A stretch of DNA of 64,000 nt from Polyangium mundeleinium (GTDB lineage Bacteria; Myxococcota_A; Polyangia; Polyangiales; Polyangiaceae), in contig NZ_JAQNDO010000001.1 of the NCBI RefSeq assembly GCF_028369105.1, forward strand, positions 3,155,001 through 3,219,000, given 5' to 3'. Shown here piece after piece: positions 1 to 10,217 of the stretch. Each line of letters opens with the position of its first letter. The stretch's first letter is position 1. The translations under genes were made by a program, and so were the position numbers. The notes beneath the pieces were generated by a model, which was given only the letters and a program-made list of their open reading frames with translations, made no database searches and had not been told where the DNA came from.

Positions 1-2776
<2,776 letters not shown>

Positions 2777-2906
2777 ATACCTCTAAGGCAACATTGAAGC
2801 TCGCGCGCGGAGTTCGGGTGACCGAATCCGCGCAGCTCTGAGCTGCGATAGGACGCGACCATGAAGAGAACCCCACCGCCACGGGGCCTTCGTGGACACC
2901 CAAATT

Positions 2907-3023
<117 letters not shown>

Positions 3024-3032
3024 TCTTTTTCT

Positions 3033-3067
3033 AAAGCCTGCAAGCATTCGCTTGCAGGCTTTTTTTT
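3033..3067 (+). terminator. Intrinsic terminator after 5S copy 1
   Basis: A perfect 13-bp stem (3033-3045 with 3050-3062) closes a 4-nt ATTC loop and runs into an unbroken T tract ending at 3067. It should end the main rrn transcript, which raises the question of how the second 5S gene is transcribed. Confidence 0.9.
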
Positions 3068-3290
3068 GCGAGCCTAGCGCTCGCGCTTGGATCGCACATC
3101 GGGTCTCGTGCCCCGCGGTCCTTTGTTGCTGGGACCGTTTAGGGTCCGTTAACCGAAGCGCCTGTTCGCGCGCGTCTGGTAAGTGATTCAGAGCGCTTCA
3201 TGTCCTGCGGACACGCGGTTTGAAGCTGCGATGAAGTCGCGACCACGAAGATTACCTCACCACAACGGGGCCTTCGTGAAGACACATAGT

Positions 3291-3407
3291 TTCCGGTGGT
3301 GATATCGAGGAGGCCACACCCGATCCCTTCCCGAACTCGGAAGTTAAGCTCCTTGGAGCCGATGGTACTGCTGGGGCGACTCAGTGGGAGAGTAGGACGC
3401 CGCCGGG
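3291..3407 (+). rRNA. rrf: 5S ribosomal RNA, copy 2 (tandem duplicate)
   Basis: This copy is nearly identical to the first over the whole 5S; I see one difference, 'CCCATCCCGA' versus 'CCCTTCCCGA'. It starts 384 bp after copy 1. The 60-70 bp before each copy are also related (both contain 'ACGGGGCCTTCGTG' and an 'AGCTGCGAT' block), so the duplicated unit includes leader and terminator. The spacer between the copies shows no coding signal. Confidence 0.94.
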
Positions 3408-3415
3408 TCTTTTCT

Positions 3416-3450
3416 AAAGCCTGCAAGTGAAAGCTTGCAGGCTTTTCTTT
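3416..3450 (+). terminator. Intrinsic terminator after 5S copy 2
   Basis: A 12-bp stem (3416-3427 with 3434-3445) has the same stem sequence as the terminator of copy 1 and ends in a T-rich tract. Only the loop differs, as expected if the terminator was duplicated with the gene. Confidence 0.88.
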
Positions 3451-3669
3451 TTCCATCACCTCGCATCCGCGCTCAGGTCGCGCTCGCGCGCTGGGTCTCC
3501 GAGCCTCGTGCCCCGGTCCGGAGGTCTTTGCCGCTTGGGCCGCTTCCTGTTCCTCGGCCGTCCGTCCGCGTGCTTGTCGAATGTGGTCCAGATCGCTTCG
3601 TTGATCTGCGGCTCGGCTTGCTGATTTATTTTCCTGCGGACAGGCGTTGCTACCCTAGGCAAGGGTTTC

Positions 3670-6027
3670 GTGGCTTCACGGCGCGTCAAGCTGGCACTGG
3701 CAGGAGGCGCGGTCGCAACGCTGGCGGCCGTGGTTTCCTTCGGTCCGATCGTGCGCCATGAGGCCGCGCGGGCCGCGGAACGTTATGGCGCCGTAGTCGA
3801 GATCGACGAAGTGCGTCCCTCGCTGCATGGCGTGAAGCTGCGCGGCGTGGAGGTCTCGCTGCCGGAAGTCCCCAGCGCGCACGTGCGCTTCGAGACCATC
3901 GACGTCGCACTCGGCTGGAGCGGCAAGAAGATCGCCCTGCAAGGAGGCGATGTCTCCGCCGTGGGGCCGCGAGACGTCGTGCTCCGCGAGGCCGAGCAGT
4001 GGCAGAAGCGCTACCTCGGGAGGTCCTCCACGGGCAGCGGGGAGAGCTCGAGCGGGGGCAAGACGGACGCCGAGTTCGAAGGGCTGCGTATCGCCTGGCA
4101 GGACCGCCGGGACGTACCCACCGAGTCCGTTCGCGCAAGTGACGTGAACTTCGCCCGCCAGGAGGGCAAGGTCGGGCTCTCGGCGGCCGAGGCGACGATC
4201 ACCGTCGGGCCCGTAGCGGTCGCCGTGCAGGGCGGGCATCTCACGCTGATCAAGCAGCAGGAAGGTGGGTACCGCGTCGCCGCCCTCTCGGCGCGTTCGC
4301 TCGAAGCGACCCTCACCCTGCCTGCTCCGCTCGAGGAAGCGAAGCCTGTCGAGGGCGCGCCGGCGGCGCCGAACGAGCCCCCGTCCCGCGAGGCGCGCGA
4401 GCCGGCTGCCAAGCACGGGAAAGCCTCGCAGCGAGGCGCGGCTGTGCGGGCGCAGCTCGTACGCGGCGCGACCTTGCTCGACGCCGTCCTCGAACAAGGA
4501 GCGAAGGTCGAGCTCGACAGCCTTCACGCGCAGGTTCGTCGTGGGCGCGACGCGCTGAACCTCGGCCCGGGATCGCTCGTGGTTCGGCGCGACGCGGGCC
4601 GCATGCTCGTCGAGCTCTCGCCGCGCGCGCACGCCGAAAAAGAAGAGCAAGCGCTCACCTTTTCGCTGAGCGTTCCGTTCGGCGAGGCGGACGGCGAGAT
4701 CATCGCCGACGTGAAGGGCGGGCCTCTATACCTGTCCACGCTGGGCATCCGCGACGGGGATTTGGGCCTCTTCGACGTGGCCAAGACCTCCCTGACGACG
4801 CGCTCGCATCTCGTCCTGTCCGCGGACGGCAAGCAGCTCCGCGTGGACGGAGACGGCCGCGTGCAGAACCTCTCGCTCCGCAGCGACGCGCTCTCCGACG
4901 AACCGATCGCGGGCCTCGAGCTCGCGTTCCGGCTGCGCGGCGAGACCGCGCTCGACGGCTCGTCGATCCGCGTCGACGAGGGCGAGGTCGATCTCGGCGC
5001 CGTCCGCCTGCTCGCGCACGGCCGCTACGACCGCGTGGGCGAGGGCCACCGCGTCCGCGCCGAGTTCGACGCGCCGCTCACGGCGTGCCAGTCGATCATG
5101 GACGCCGCGCCGCGTGGGCTCGTGCCGCGGATCGCGGGCATGCGGATGGCTGGGTCATTGGCGGTCAAAGGACATGCGCGCTTCGACACGGCGCGGCTCG
5201 ATCGCGACTTCGATGTCGCGTGGGATCTTTCGAACACGTGTCGGATCACCGAGGTGCCGCCCGAGGTCGACGTGGCGCGGTGGCGCAAGCCGTTCCGCCG
5301 CTCGGTGCTCGGCCCGGCCGGCGAGCGCGTCGAGATCGAGAGCGGACCCGGCACGGCGGGCTGGGTGCCGTACAGCGTGATCTCGCGCTTCATGGAGACG
5401 GCCGTTCTGACCACGGAAGACAGTGGCTTCCGGCGGCACGGCGGCTTCGACAACGAGGCCATCCGCAACTCCATCCGGGAGAACCTGCGCAAAGGCCGCT
5501 TCGTGCGCGGCGCGAGCACGCTCAGCATGCAGCTCGCGAAAAACCTCTACCTCGACCGCGTGAAGAACCTCTCGCGCAAGCTCCAGGAGGCGGTGCTCAC
5601 GACGTACCTGGAGCAGGAGCTCACGAAGGAGCAGCTCCTCGAGCTTTACCTCAACGTCGTCGAGTTCGGCCCGATGATCTACGGGATCGGCCCGGCCGCG
5701 CGGTACTACTTCAACACGTCGGCCTCCGAGCTCTCGATCGGGCAGGCGCTCTACATCTCGTCGATCCTGCCGAACCCGAAGCAGCAGCACTTCGCGATCG
5801 GCGGCGCCGTGAGCCCAGGCTGGATGAACTACCTGCGCAAGCTCATGGACGTCGCGCATCGCCGGAAGTGGATCAACGACGAGGAGCTCGAAGAGGGGCT
5901 GCGCGAGACCGTGGTCCGTGGGCAACCCGCTCCGGAGCGCGCCGCGCGCTCGCAAGAGGCCTCGGGGAGCGACGGGGCGCCGGCGAGCGAGGGCAACGGC
6001 GAGGCGCCGGAGCCGCCCGAGGACTAG
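3670..6027 (+). CDS. GT51 peptidoglycan glycosyltransferase with AsmA-like N-terminal region
   Basis: The C-terminal third (about 560-740 of 785 aa) is a family-51 glycosyltransferase, the enzyme type that polymerises lipid II into glycan strands. Visible motifs are motif 1 'EDSGFRRHGG' with the likely catalytic Glu583, motif 2 'GASTLSMQLAKN' (614-625), and the following 'RKLQEA...TKEQLLELYLN' block. There is no penicillin-binding transpeptidase domain, so it is monofunctional. One N-terminal membrane segment (about 6-28) anchors it, and residues 30-500 are a beta-rich region that resembles AsmA-like proteins, beginning 'VVEIDEVRPSLHGVKLRG'. Ordinary MtgA proteins are about 230 aa, so this is a much larger envelope-spanning form. 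The start is a GTG with a short AAGGG upstream. The stop overlaps that of convergent tadA by 4 bp. Confidence 0.9.
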   Translation: MASRRVKLALAGGAVATLAAVVSFGPIVRHEAARAAERYGAVVEIDEVRPSLHGVKLRGVEVSLPEVPSAHVRFETIDVALGWSGKKIALQGGDVSAVGPRDVVLREAEQWQKRYLGRSSTGSGESSSGGKTDAEFEGLRIAWQDRRDVPTESVRASDVNFARQEGKVGLSAAEATITVGPVAVAVQGGHLTLIKQQEGGYRVAALSARSLEATLTLPAPLEEAKPVEGAPAAPNEPPSREAREPAAKHGKASQRGAAVRAQLVRGATLLDAVLEQGAKVELDSLHAQVRRGRDALNLGPGSLVVRRDAGRMLVELSPRAHAEKEEQALTFSLSVPFGEADGEIIADVKGGPLYLSTLGIRDGDLGLFDVAKTSLTTRSHLVLSADGKQLRVDGDGRVQNLSLRSDALSDEPIAGLELAFRLRGETALDGSSIRVDEGEVDLGAVRLLAHGRYDRVGEGHRVRAEFDAPLTACQSIMDAAPRGLVPRIAGMRMAGSLAVKGHARFDTARLDRDFDVAWDLSNTCRITEVPPEVDVARWRKPFRRSVLGPAGERVEIESGPGTAGWVPYSVISRFMETAVLTTEDSGFRRHGGFDNEAIRNSIRENLRKGRFVRGASTLSMQLAKNLYLDRVKNLSRKLQEAVLTTYLEQELTKEQLLELYLNVVEFGPMIYGIGPAARYYFNTSASELSIGQALYISSILPNPKQQHFAIGGAVSPGWMNYLRKLMDVAHRRKWINDEELEEGLRETVVRGQPAPERAARSQEASGSDGAPASEGNGEAPEPPED

Positions 6028-6572
6028 CGGCCGGGGTCGGCCTTTTCTTTGCGGCGTGGGGCGAAGAAGGCGCGCAGGAGCCCGGCGCATTCGTCCGCGA
6101 GGACGCCGCCCTGGACCTCGTAGCGGTGGTTCAGGCGCAGGTCGCGGCCGATCGTGAAGAGCGTGTCGACGGCGCCGGCCTTGGGGTCCGTACAGCCATA
6201 GACGAGGCGCGAGACGCGCGCGTTAACGAGTGCGCCGGCGCACATGGGGCAAGGCTCGAGCGTCACGTACACCGTGAACCCGGCGAGCCGCCAGGCGCCG
6301 CGCTGCCTTGCTGCGTCCCGGAGGGCCTCGACCTCCGCGTGCGCCGTCGGGTCCTGGAGCAGCTCGCGCCGATTGCGCCCGCGGCCCACGATCGTGCCCG
6401 CCGCGTCCACCAGCACCGCGCCGACGGGCACGTCACCGGAGTTGGCAGCCGCCACAGCCTCCTCGATGGCCGCGCGCATGAATGCCGCGTCCCGTGCGAG
6501 GGCTTGCTCGTCGGCGGTCGCGGCGTCCGCGAGCGCTGTGAGGTTGTCCGAGCTCGTCATCGAATGACCCAT
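6024..6572 (-). CDS. tadA: tRNA-specific adenosine deaminase TadA
   Basis: A zinc-dependent deaminase that converts A34 to inosine in the anticodon of tRNA-Arg(ACG), so that one tRNA reads CGU, CGC and CGA. The cytidine-deaminase fold signature is complete: 'HAE' (zinc ligand His78, catalytic Glu80) and 'PCPMCAG' (zinc ligands Cys108 and Cys111). At 182 aa it is slightly longer than usual because of about 30 extra N-terminal residues; Met5 or Met32 are alternative starts. Its substrate tRNA-Arg(ACG) lies only 51 bp upstream on the same strand, so the two may be cotranscribed. Confidence 0.95.
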   Translation of the reverse strand: MGHSMTSSDNLTALADAATADEQALARDAAFMRAAIEEAVAAANSGDVPVGAVLVDAAGTIVGRGRNRRELLQDPTAHAEVEALRDAARQRGAWRLAGFTVYVTLEPCPMCAGALVNARVSRLVYGCTDPKAGAVDTLFTIGRDLRLNHRYEVQGGVLADECAGLLRAFFAPRRKEKADPGR

Positions 6573-6623
6573 CCGTCATACGAGCTGCTCGAAGCGCTCG
6601 AAAGGATGGGAATGGAGAGGGTT

Positions 6624-6700
6624 TGGCGCGCCCAGGAAGATTCGAACTTCCGACCCCCGGCTTCGTAGGCCGATGCTCTATCCAGCTGAGCTATGGGCGC
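6624..6700 (-). tRNA. tRNA-Arg, anticodon ACG
   Basis: All cloverleaf arms fold on the minus strand. The acceptor GCGCCCA pairs with TGGGCGC, the D arm is GCTC/GAGC, the anticodon arm TCGGC/GCCGG encloses the loop CTACGAA (anticodon ACG), and the T arm GGAAG/CTTCC encloses TTCGAAT. The discriminator is G (6627) and the 3' CCA is encoded (6624-6626), giving 77 nt. ACG is the anticodon that needs TadA, whose gene is the next one downstream. Confidence 0.97.
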
Positions 6701-6778
6701 AATCGTCAAGTTGTGCCGCGGGATACACGAGTTCCCCCGCGGGTGCGTCGCGTATTGCTGCGCGACAACGAGGTGGGG

Positions 6779-6807
6779 CGTTTAAGCGGCCCGGGCGGTT
6801 CTGTCAA
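6779..6807 (-). promoter_or_regulatory. Probable sigma-70 promoter for tRNA-Arg and tadA
   Basis: On the minus strand a perfect -35 TTGACA (6802-6807) is followed after 17 bp by TAAACG (6779-6784), which matches the -10 consensus at three of six positions. It would start transcription near 6772, about 70 nt before the mature tRNA. Only the -35 and the spacing are strong. Confidence 0.5.
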
Positions 6808-6829
6808 GAAGAAATCGTCCGGCCTTTCG

Positions 6830-6852
6830 ACGCCCCCTGTTTTTCGGGGCGT
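6830..6852. terminator. Terminator-like hairpin
   Basis: A 7-bp stem ACGCCCC/GGGGCGT has a T-rich loop and a short TTTCG tail on the plus strand. No upstream plus-strand gene is identified, so its role is unclear. Confidence 0.3.
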
Positions 6853-7350
6853 TTCGCGTGGAGATTTTTAAGCCATCTCCCGGACGTGGGGGAACAAAAA
6901 GCAACGCGCGGCGGTCCAGGGGAGCCGCCGCGCGCTTTGTACGCTCGTTCAAGGCCGTTCAAGCGATGTCGAGGGAGAGAGGCAAAGCCAAGAAGTCAGA
7001 CGATCAAGCCAAGCGTCAGCAAGCCAAGTGTCGTAAGCCAAGCGATCCGCCGGACGTAGCCCAACACCCGGGGGATAAGCGAAAGCAGCGGCCGAAGCCG
7101 GGGCTCTCGAGGAAAAGCGGTGCTGCAGAGGAAGTTAAGCGAACACCGCCGGAGACCGACGATGCAGCGACCTCGACTAGAGCAGCAGCCGTGCCATCGG
7201 ATCCGGTTTCCCCCGTCCGGCACGCGCTCTCCAAGGAATGCGCGCGTTTCTTCGCGGGTTTCGTGCTGGAACGGGTGACGCCGTTCCCGCGGATCCGGGC
7301 ATCGCTGTCGTGATCCCTGTCGAAGGCCGCAACGTTTGCGTACCTGGGGC

Positions 7351-7884
7351 TCAGCGCGCCCGACCGAAGACATGGTCGTCGGGCGCCTCGGCGTGGCAGC
7401 GCTCACACAAGGCGAGGCGTCCGCGTTGCTCGACCTGGCCGTCGGCACGTACGACGAGGTACTCCCATTCCCCACCCTGGGCCGGGGCCCGCTTGGCCAT
7501 CGCGAAGTAGAGGGCGACGTCCGAGCTGCCCGCCGTGTAGAGCGCCTCGACGAGGACCGCGCCGGCGGCGAGAGGTCGCTGCGGGCCGAGCGCCGGGTAG
7601 GCGGCAGCCTCGTCGTTCGCGAGGACCTCGGCGTCGTGTTCGCCCGCCAGATGTTGCGAGCGCGCCCGGGGCGTGGCCTTGCGGAGCGAGCTCAGCCGAT
7701 CGGCAAGCTCCCAGCGGTGCGGCGTCGTGGAGACGGTCGGGGCGGAGGAGGTCGGGCGCGGCGCGGCGCCTTCGGTCGACCAGGCGGAAGGATCGGCCGC
7801 GGAGGAACTGCTCGTGTCGGCGGAAGGCGTGCAAGCGGCCGTGAGCGTGGCGAAGAGGGCGAGCGCTCGGCAGGAGCAGCGCAT
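7351..7884 (-). CDS. Cytochrome P460-like lipoprotein
   Basis: A 177-aa exported protein. The N-terminus is a lipoprotein signal with lipobox Cys18 ('TLTAAC'), followed by a Ser/Thr/Pro-rich linker to about residue 55. The rest resembles the cytochrome P460 family: an 'EWEYLVV' strand near the end of the domain, then a c-type haem motif Cys160-x-x-Cys163-His164 followed by a short 'DDHVF' tail. P460 proteins oxidise hydroxylamine or sense redox ligands in the periplasm. I cannot see the cross-linking lysine with certainty, so the activity is not established. It is divergent from the PDZ-thioredoxin gene, with only 22 bp between the start codons. Confidence 0.72.
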   Translation of the reverse strand: MRCSCRALALFATLTAACTPSADTSSSSAADPSAWSTEGAAPRPTSSAPTVSTTPHRWELADRLSSLRKATPRARSQHLAGEHDAEVLANDEAAAYPALGPQRPLAAGAVLVEALYTAGSSDVALYFAMAKRAPAQGGEWEYLVVRADGQVEQRGRLALCERCHAEAPDDHVFGRAR

Positions 7885-7906
7885 GGCCGCATGCTACACT
7901 CGAACG

Positions 7907-8788
7907 ATGCAAAGCGCTGATTCCCGGGCGAAATCCCGCCGAGGACGGTCTCGGGCGAAGGCTGCCGTGCTCCGCGGGCTGCTCGGGATCGGGATCGTCA
8001 CGGCGATGACGATGGTCCCGGCGGAGCAGGCTTCGGCCGAGCATCAAGCGGCGCGGCGCGCGTGGATCGGGATCGAGCTCGCGCCGGGGCCGGCAGGCAA
8101 AGGGGTGGTCGCGAAGCACGTGGTGACGAGCTCGCCCGCGCGCTCGGGCGGGCTCGTCGATGGAGACGTGATCCTCTCGGCGGACGGCGTCGCGCTCGAC
8201 AAACCGGAGCAGCTCATCGCGCGCGTGGCCATCGTGGGGCCCGGCACGACGCTCAAGCTGCAGGTTCGTCGCGGCGCAGCCGAGCGCGAACACGTGTTGG
8301 TTCCGATCGCGCATCCCGGGGCGGACGAGGTCCTGCGGCTCGACAAGATCGGGACATTCGCGCCGACGTGGAAGCCGCTCGACAAGGTGGCGGGGAGCGT
8401 ACCGGACAACATCGGCAAGCTGCGCGGACGCGTGGTCGTGGTCGATTTCTGGGCTTCGTGGTGCATGCCGTGTCGCGCGATCTCCAAGGATCTGTCGCGA
8501 CTCCACGCAGCGTATGGCGACAAGGGGCTCTCCATCGTGGGGCTCACGGGCGAGCCTTCGGGGGTCGCGGAGAAGGCGGCGACGGAGCTCAAGATGAGTT
8601 ACCCCGTGGCCTCGGATCCCGACGATAAGACAGCCGCTCTGTACGGGATTCGCTCGCTGCCGACGATGTTCGTGGTCGACAAGAAGGGGATCATCCGCGA
8701 GGTCTTTGTGGGATTCGGGCCCGGCCAGAACGCGACGCTCGAGAAGATCGTCGCGAGCCTGCTCGCCGAGCCCTCGCCATCGGGCTGA
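7907..8788 (+). CDS. Exported PDZ-thioredoxin (TlpA/ResA-like) fusion protein
   Basis: A 293-aa protein. It has an Arg-rich N-terminus and signal/anchor helix (about 20-45), then a PDZ domain (about 48-130; 'SSPARSGGLVDGDVILSADG' is the carboxylate-loop and ligand-groove region), then a TlpA/ResA-type thioredoxin domain (about 145-285) with active site Trp185-Cys186-Met-Pro-Cys189 and the cis-Pro in 'SLPTMFVVD'. It is probably a periplasmic thiol-disulfide reductase whose PDZ domain picks partners. I chose ATG 7907 because the signal follows directly and it keeps a small gap to the divergent gene; ATG 7883 is in frame but overlaps that gene's start. The next gene begins 10 bp after the stop. 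Confidence 0.85.
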   Translation: MQSADSRAKSRRGRSRAKAAVLRGLLGIGIVTAMTMVPAEQASAEHQAARRAWIGIELAPGPAGKGVVAKHVVTSSPARSGGLVDGDVILSADGVALDKPEQLIARVAIVGPGTTLKLQVRRGAAEREHVLVPIAHPGADEVLRLDKIGTFAPTWKPLDKVAGSVPDNIGKLRGRVVVVDFWASWCMPCRAISKDLSRLHAAYGDKGLSIVGLTGEPSGVAEKAATELKMSYPVASDPDDKTAALYGIRSLPTMFVVDKKGIIREVFVGFGPGQNATLEKIVASLLAEPSPSG

Positions 8789-8798
8789 GCGAACGAGC

Positions 8799-10199
8799 GT
8801 GTTACGCGTCCTCGACGAGCTTCTGTGGGTGCTGCGCCGCGAGGGCCTGCCGGTCTCGACGGCGCAGGCCATCGACGCGGCGCGCGTGGCCGCGCTCGTG
8901 GGTTTTTCCGATCGGCAGACGCTGCGCGACGGGCTCGCCTCGGTGCTCGCGACGAAGAAGGACGAGCTCACGCTGTTCCAGGCGTGTTTCGACAGGTTTT
9001 TCGCGGAGGAGCGCGCGCACCTCGGGGACCTCTGGAGCCGGCTCCGGGTGCGAGGTTTCTCCGAGGCGGAGCTCGCCGCGTTGCGGGAGCTTCTGACGGC
9101 GGCGGCGCAACGCGCGTCGGGGGACGCGGCAGGGATGCTGGCGTTCACCGGGGAGGCGCTGGAGCTCGATCAGCTTCTTGCGTCGGCGGGGATCGGGCGC
9201 GCGCTCGCGCCGATGACGAGCGCGCTGCAGACGGGGTTTTTCACGCAGGAGGTGAACAAGAGGCTCGGGATCCCGGCGCTCGGGAGCGCGCTCGCGCGGA
9301 TGCGGGACGCGCTACGCGAGGCGCTCGGCGAGGAGCGGGGCAGCGCGCTCGCGGCGGCGCTGCGCGAGGAGCTCGACGCGATGAAGCGGCGTGTGCGGGC
9401 GCACGTGGAGGCGTCGCTCGCGCGCAAGCTCGGCGAGGCGGACGAGCAGGCGGCGCGGGCCGTCGATCGGCCGTTTTCGTCGCTGTCGCCGGAGGAGATG
9501 GCCGAGGTGCGGCGGGCGCTGCGGCGGCTCGCCGAGCGGCTGCGGGGCGCCGAGCGGCTGCGGAAGAAACGCAGCCGGCGAGGTCGGATCGATCCGCATC
9601 GCACGCTCCGCCGCAGCCTGCGCACGGGAGGGATCCCGTTCCGGCCGGCGCGGCGCGTGCGACGCCGGGACAAGCCGCGGCTCGTGCTGCTCTGCGATGT
9701 GTCGGACTCGGTGCGGCTCGCGTCGCGCTTCATGCTGGAGCTCGTCGCGGCCTCGCAGGAGCTCTTCGCGGAGACACGCTCGTTCGTGTTCGTGAGCGAC
9801 GTCGGCGAGACGACCGATCTCTTCCGGCGGAAGTCGTCCGAAGCGGCGCTCGCGGCCATCGAGAGCGGGCGCGTGGTCGATCGGACGCGCAACTCCAACT
9901 ACGGCCGCGCGCTCGTCGCGTTCGAGGAGCGGCTCGGGCGCAGCGTGGACCGGCGCACGACCGTCGTGATCTTGGGAGACGGGCGTACGAATTTCCTTCC
10001 GGAGGAGGTTTCGGTCGTGGAGCGGCTCGTCCGGCGCGCGGGATCGGTGCTCTGGATCTGCCCCGAGCCGCCTGCGACCTGGGGCACCGGAGACAGCGCG
10101 ATGCCGCGGTATGCGGCCGCAGCGAGCCGTGTCCTCGTGGCCCGGACCGCGGGTGAGCTCGAGGGCGCGGCGAGGGAGCTTTTGGCGCGGCGAAAGTAG
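8799..10199 (+). CDS. CoxE-like protein with von Willebrand A domain
   Basis: A 466-aa cytoplasmic protein of the VWA/CoxE family, in which an alpha-helical N-terminal region precedes a C-terminal VWA domain. The MIDAS metal site is intact: 'CDVSDSV' gives Asp300-x-Ser302-x-Ser304, and the later 'VVILGDGRTNF' supplies the second Asp. Residues 200-285 are Arg/Glu-rich and likely coiled. CoxE-type proteins usually work with MoxR AAA+ ATPases in metal-centre or complex maturation; no such ATPase is adjacent here. GTG 8799 is preferred because the domain begins with it ('LRVLDELLWVLRREG') and it lies 10 bp after the previous stop, suggesting one operon. Confidence 0.8.
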   Translation: MLRVLDELLWVLRREGLPVSTAQAIDAARVAALVGFSDRQTLRDGLASVLATKKDELTLFQACFDRFFAEERAHLGDLWSRLRVRGFSEAELAALRELLTAAAQRASGDAAGMLAFTGEALELDQLLASAGIGRALAPMTSALQTGFFTQEVNKRLGIPALGSALARMRDALREALGEERGSALAAALREELDAMKRRVRAHVEASLARKLGEADEQAARAVDRPFSSLSPEEMAEVRRALRRLAERLRGAERLRKKRSRRGRIDPHRTLRRSLRTGGIPFRPARRVRRRDKPRLVLLCDVSDSVRLASRFMLELVAASQELFAETRSFVFVSDVGETTDLFRRKSSEAALAAIESGRVVDRTRNSNYGRALVAFEERLGRSVDRRTTVVILGDGRTNFLPEEVSVVERLVRRAGSVLWICPEPPATWGTGDSAMPRYAAAASRVLVARTAGELEGAARELLARRK

Positions 10200-10217
10200 C
10201 GCTATGCCGCGCGGGAC

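Larger units (their letters stand above)
6701..7350. other. 650-bp region without a convincing gene
   Basis: Apart from the tRNA promoter and two hairpins, one at 6830-6852 and one with a perfect 10-bp stem (6905-6914 with 6925-6934), I see nothing functional here. The open frames have mixed third-position bases, unlike the flanking genes, and no domain-like sequence. Four AAGCCAAG octamers are clustered at 6985-7042. Confidence 0.6.

Noticed and set aside
6966-7475. Open frames on both strands, the plus one Lys-rich (115 codons), the minus one 159 codons
   Set aside because: Third codon positions are mixed, unlike the GC-rich third positions of neighbouring genes, and neither has a domain or a good ribosome site.
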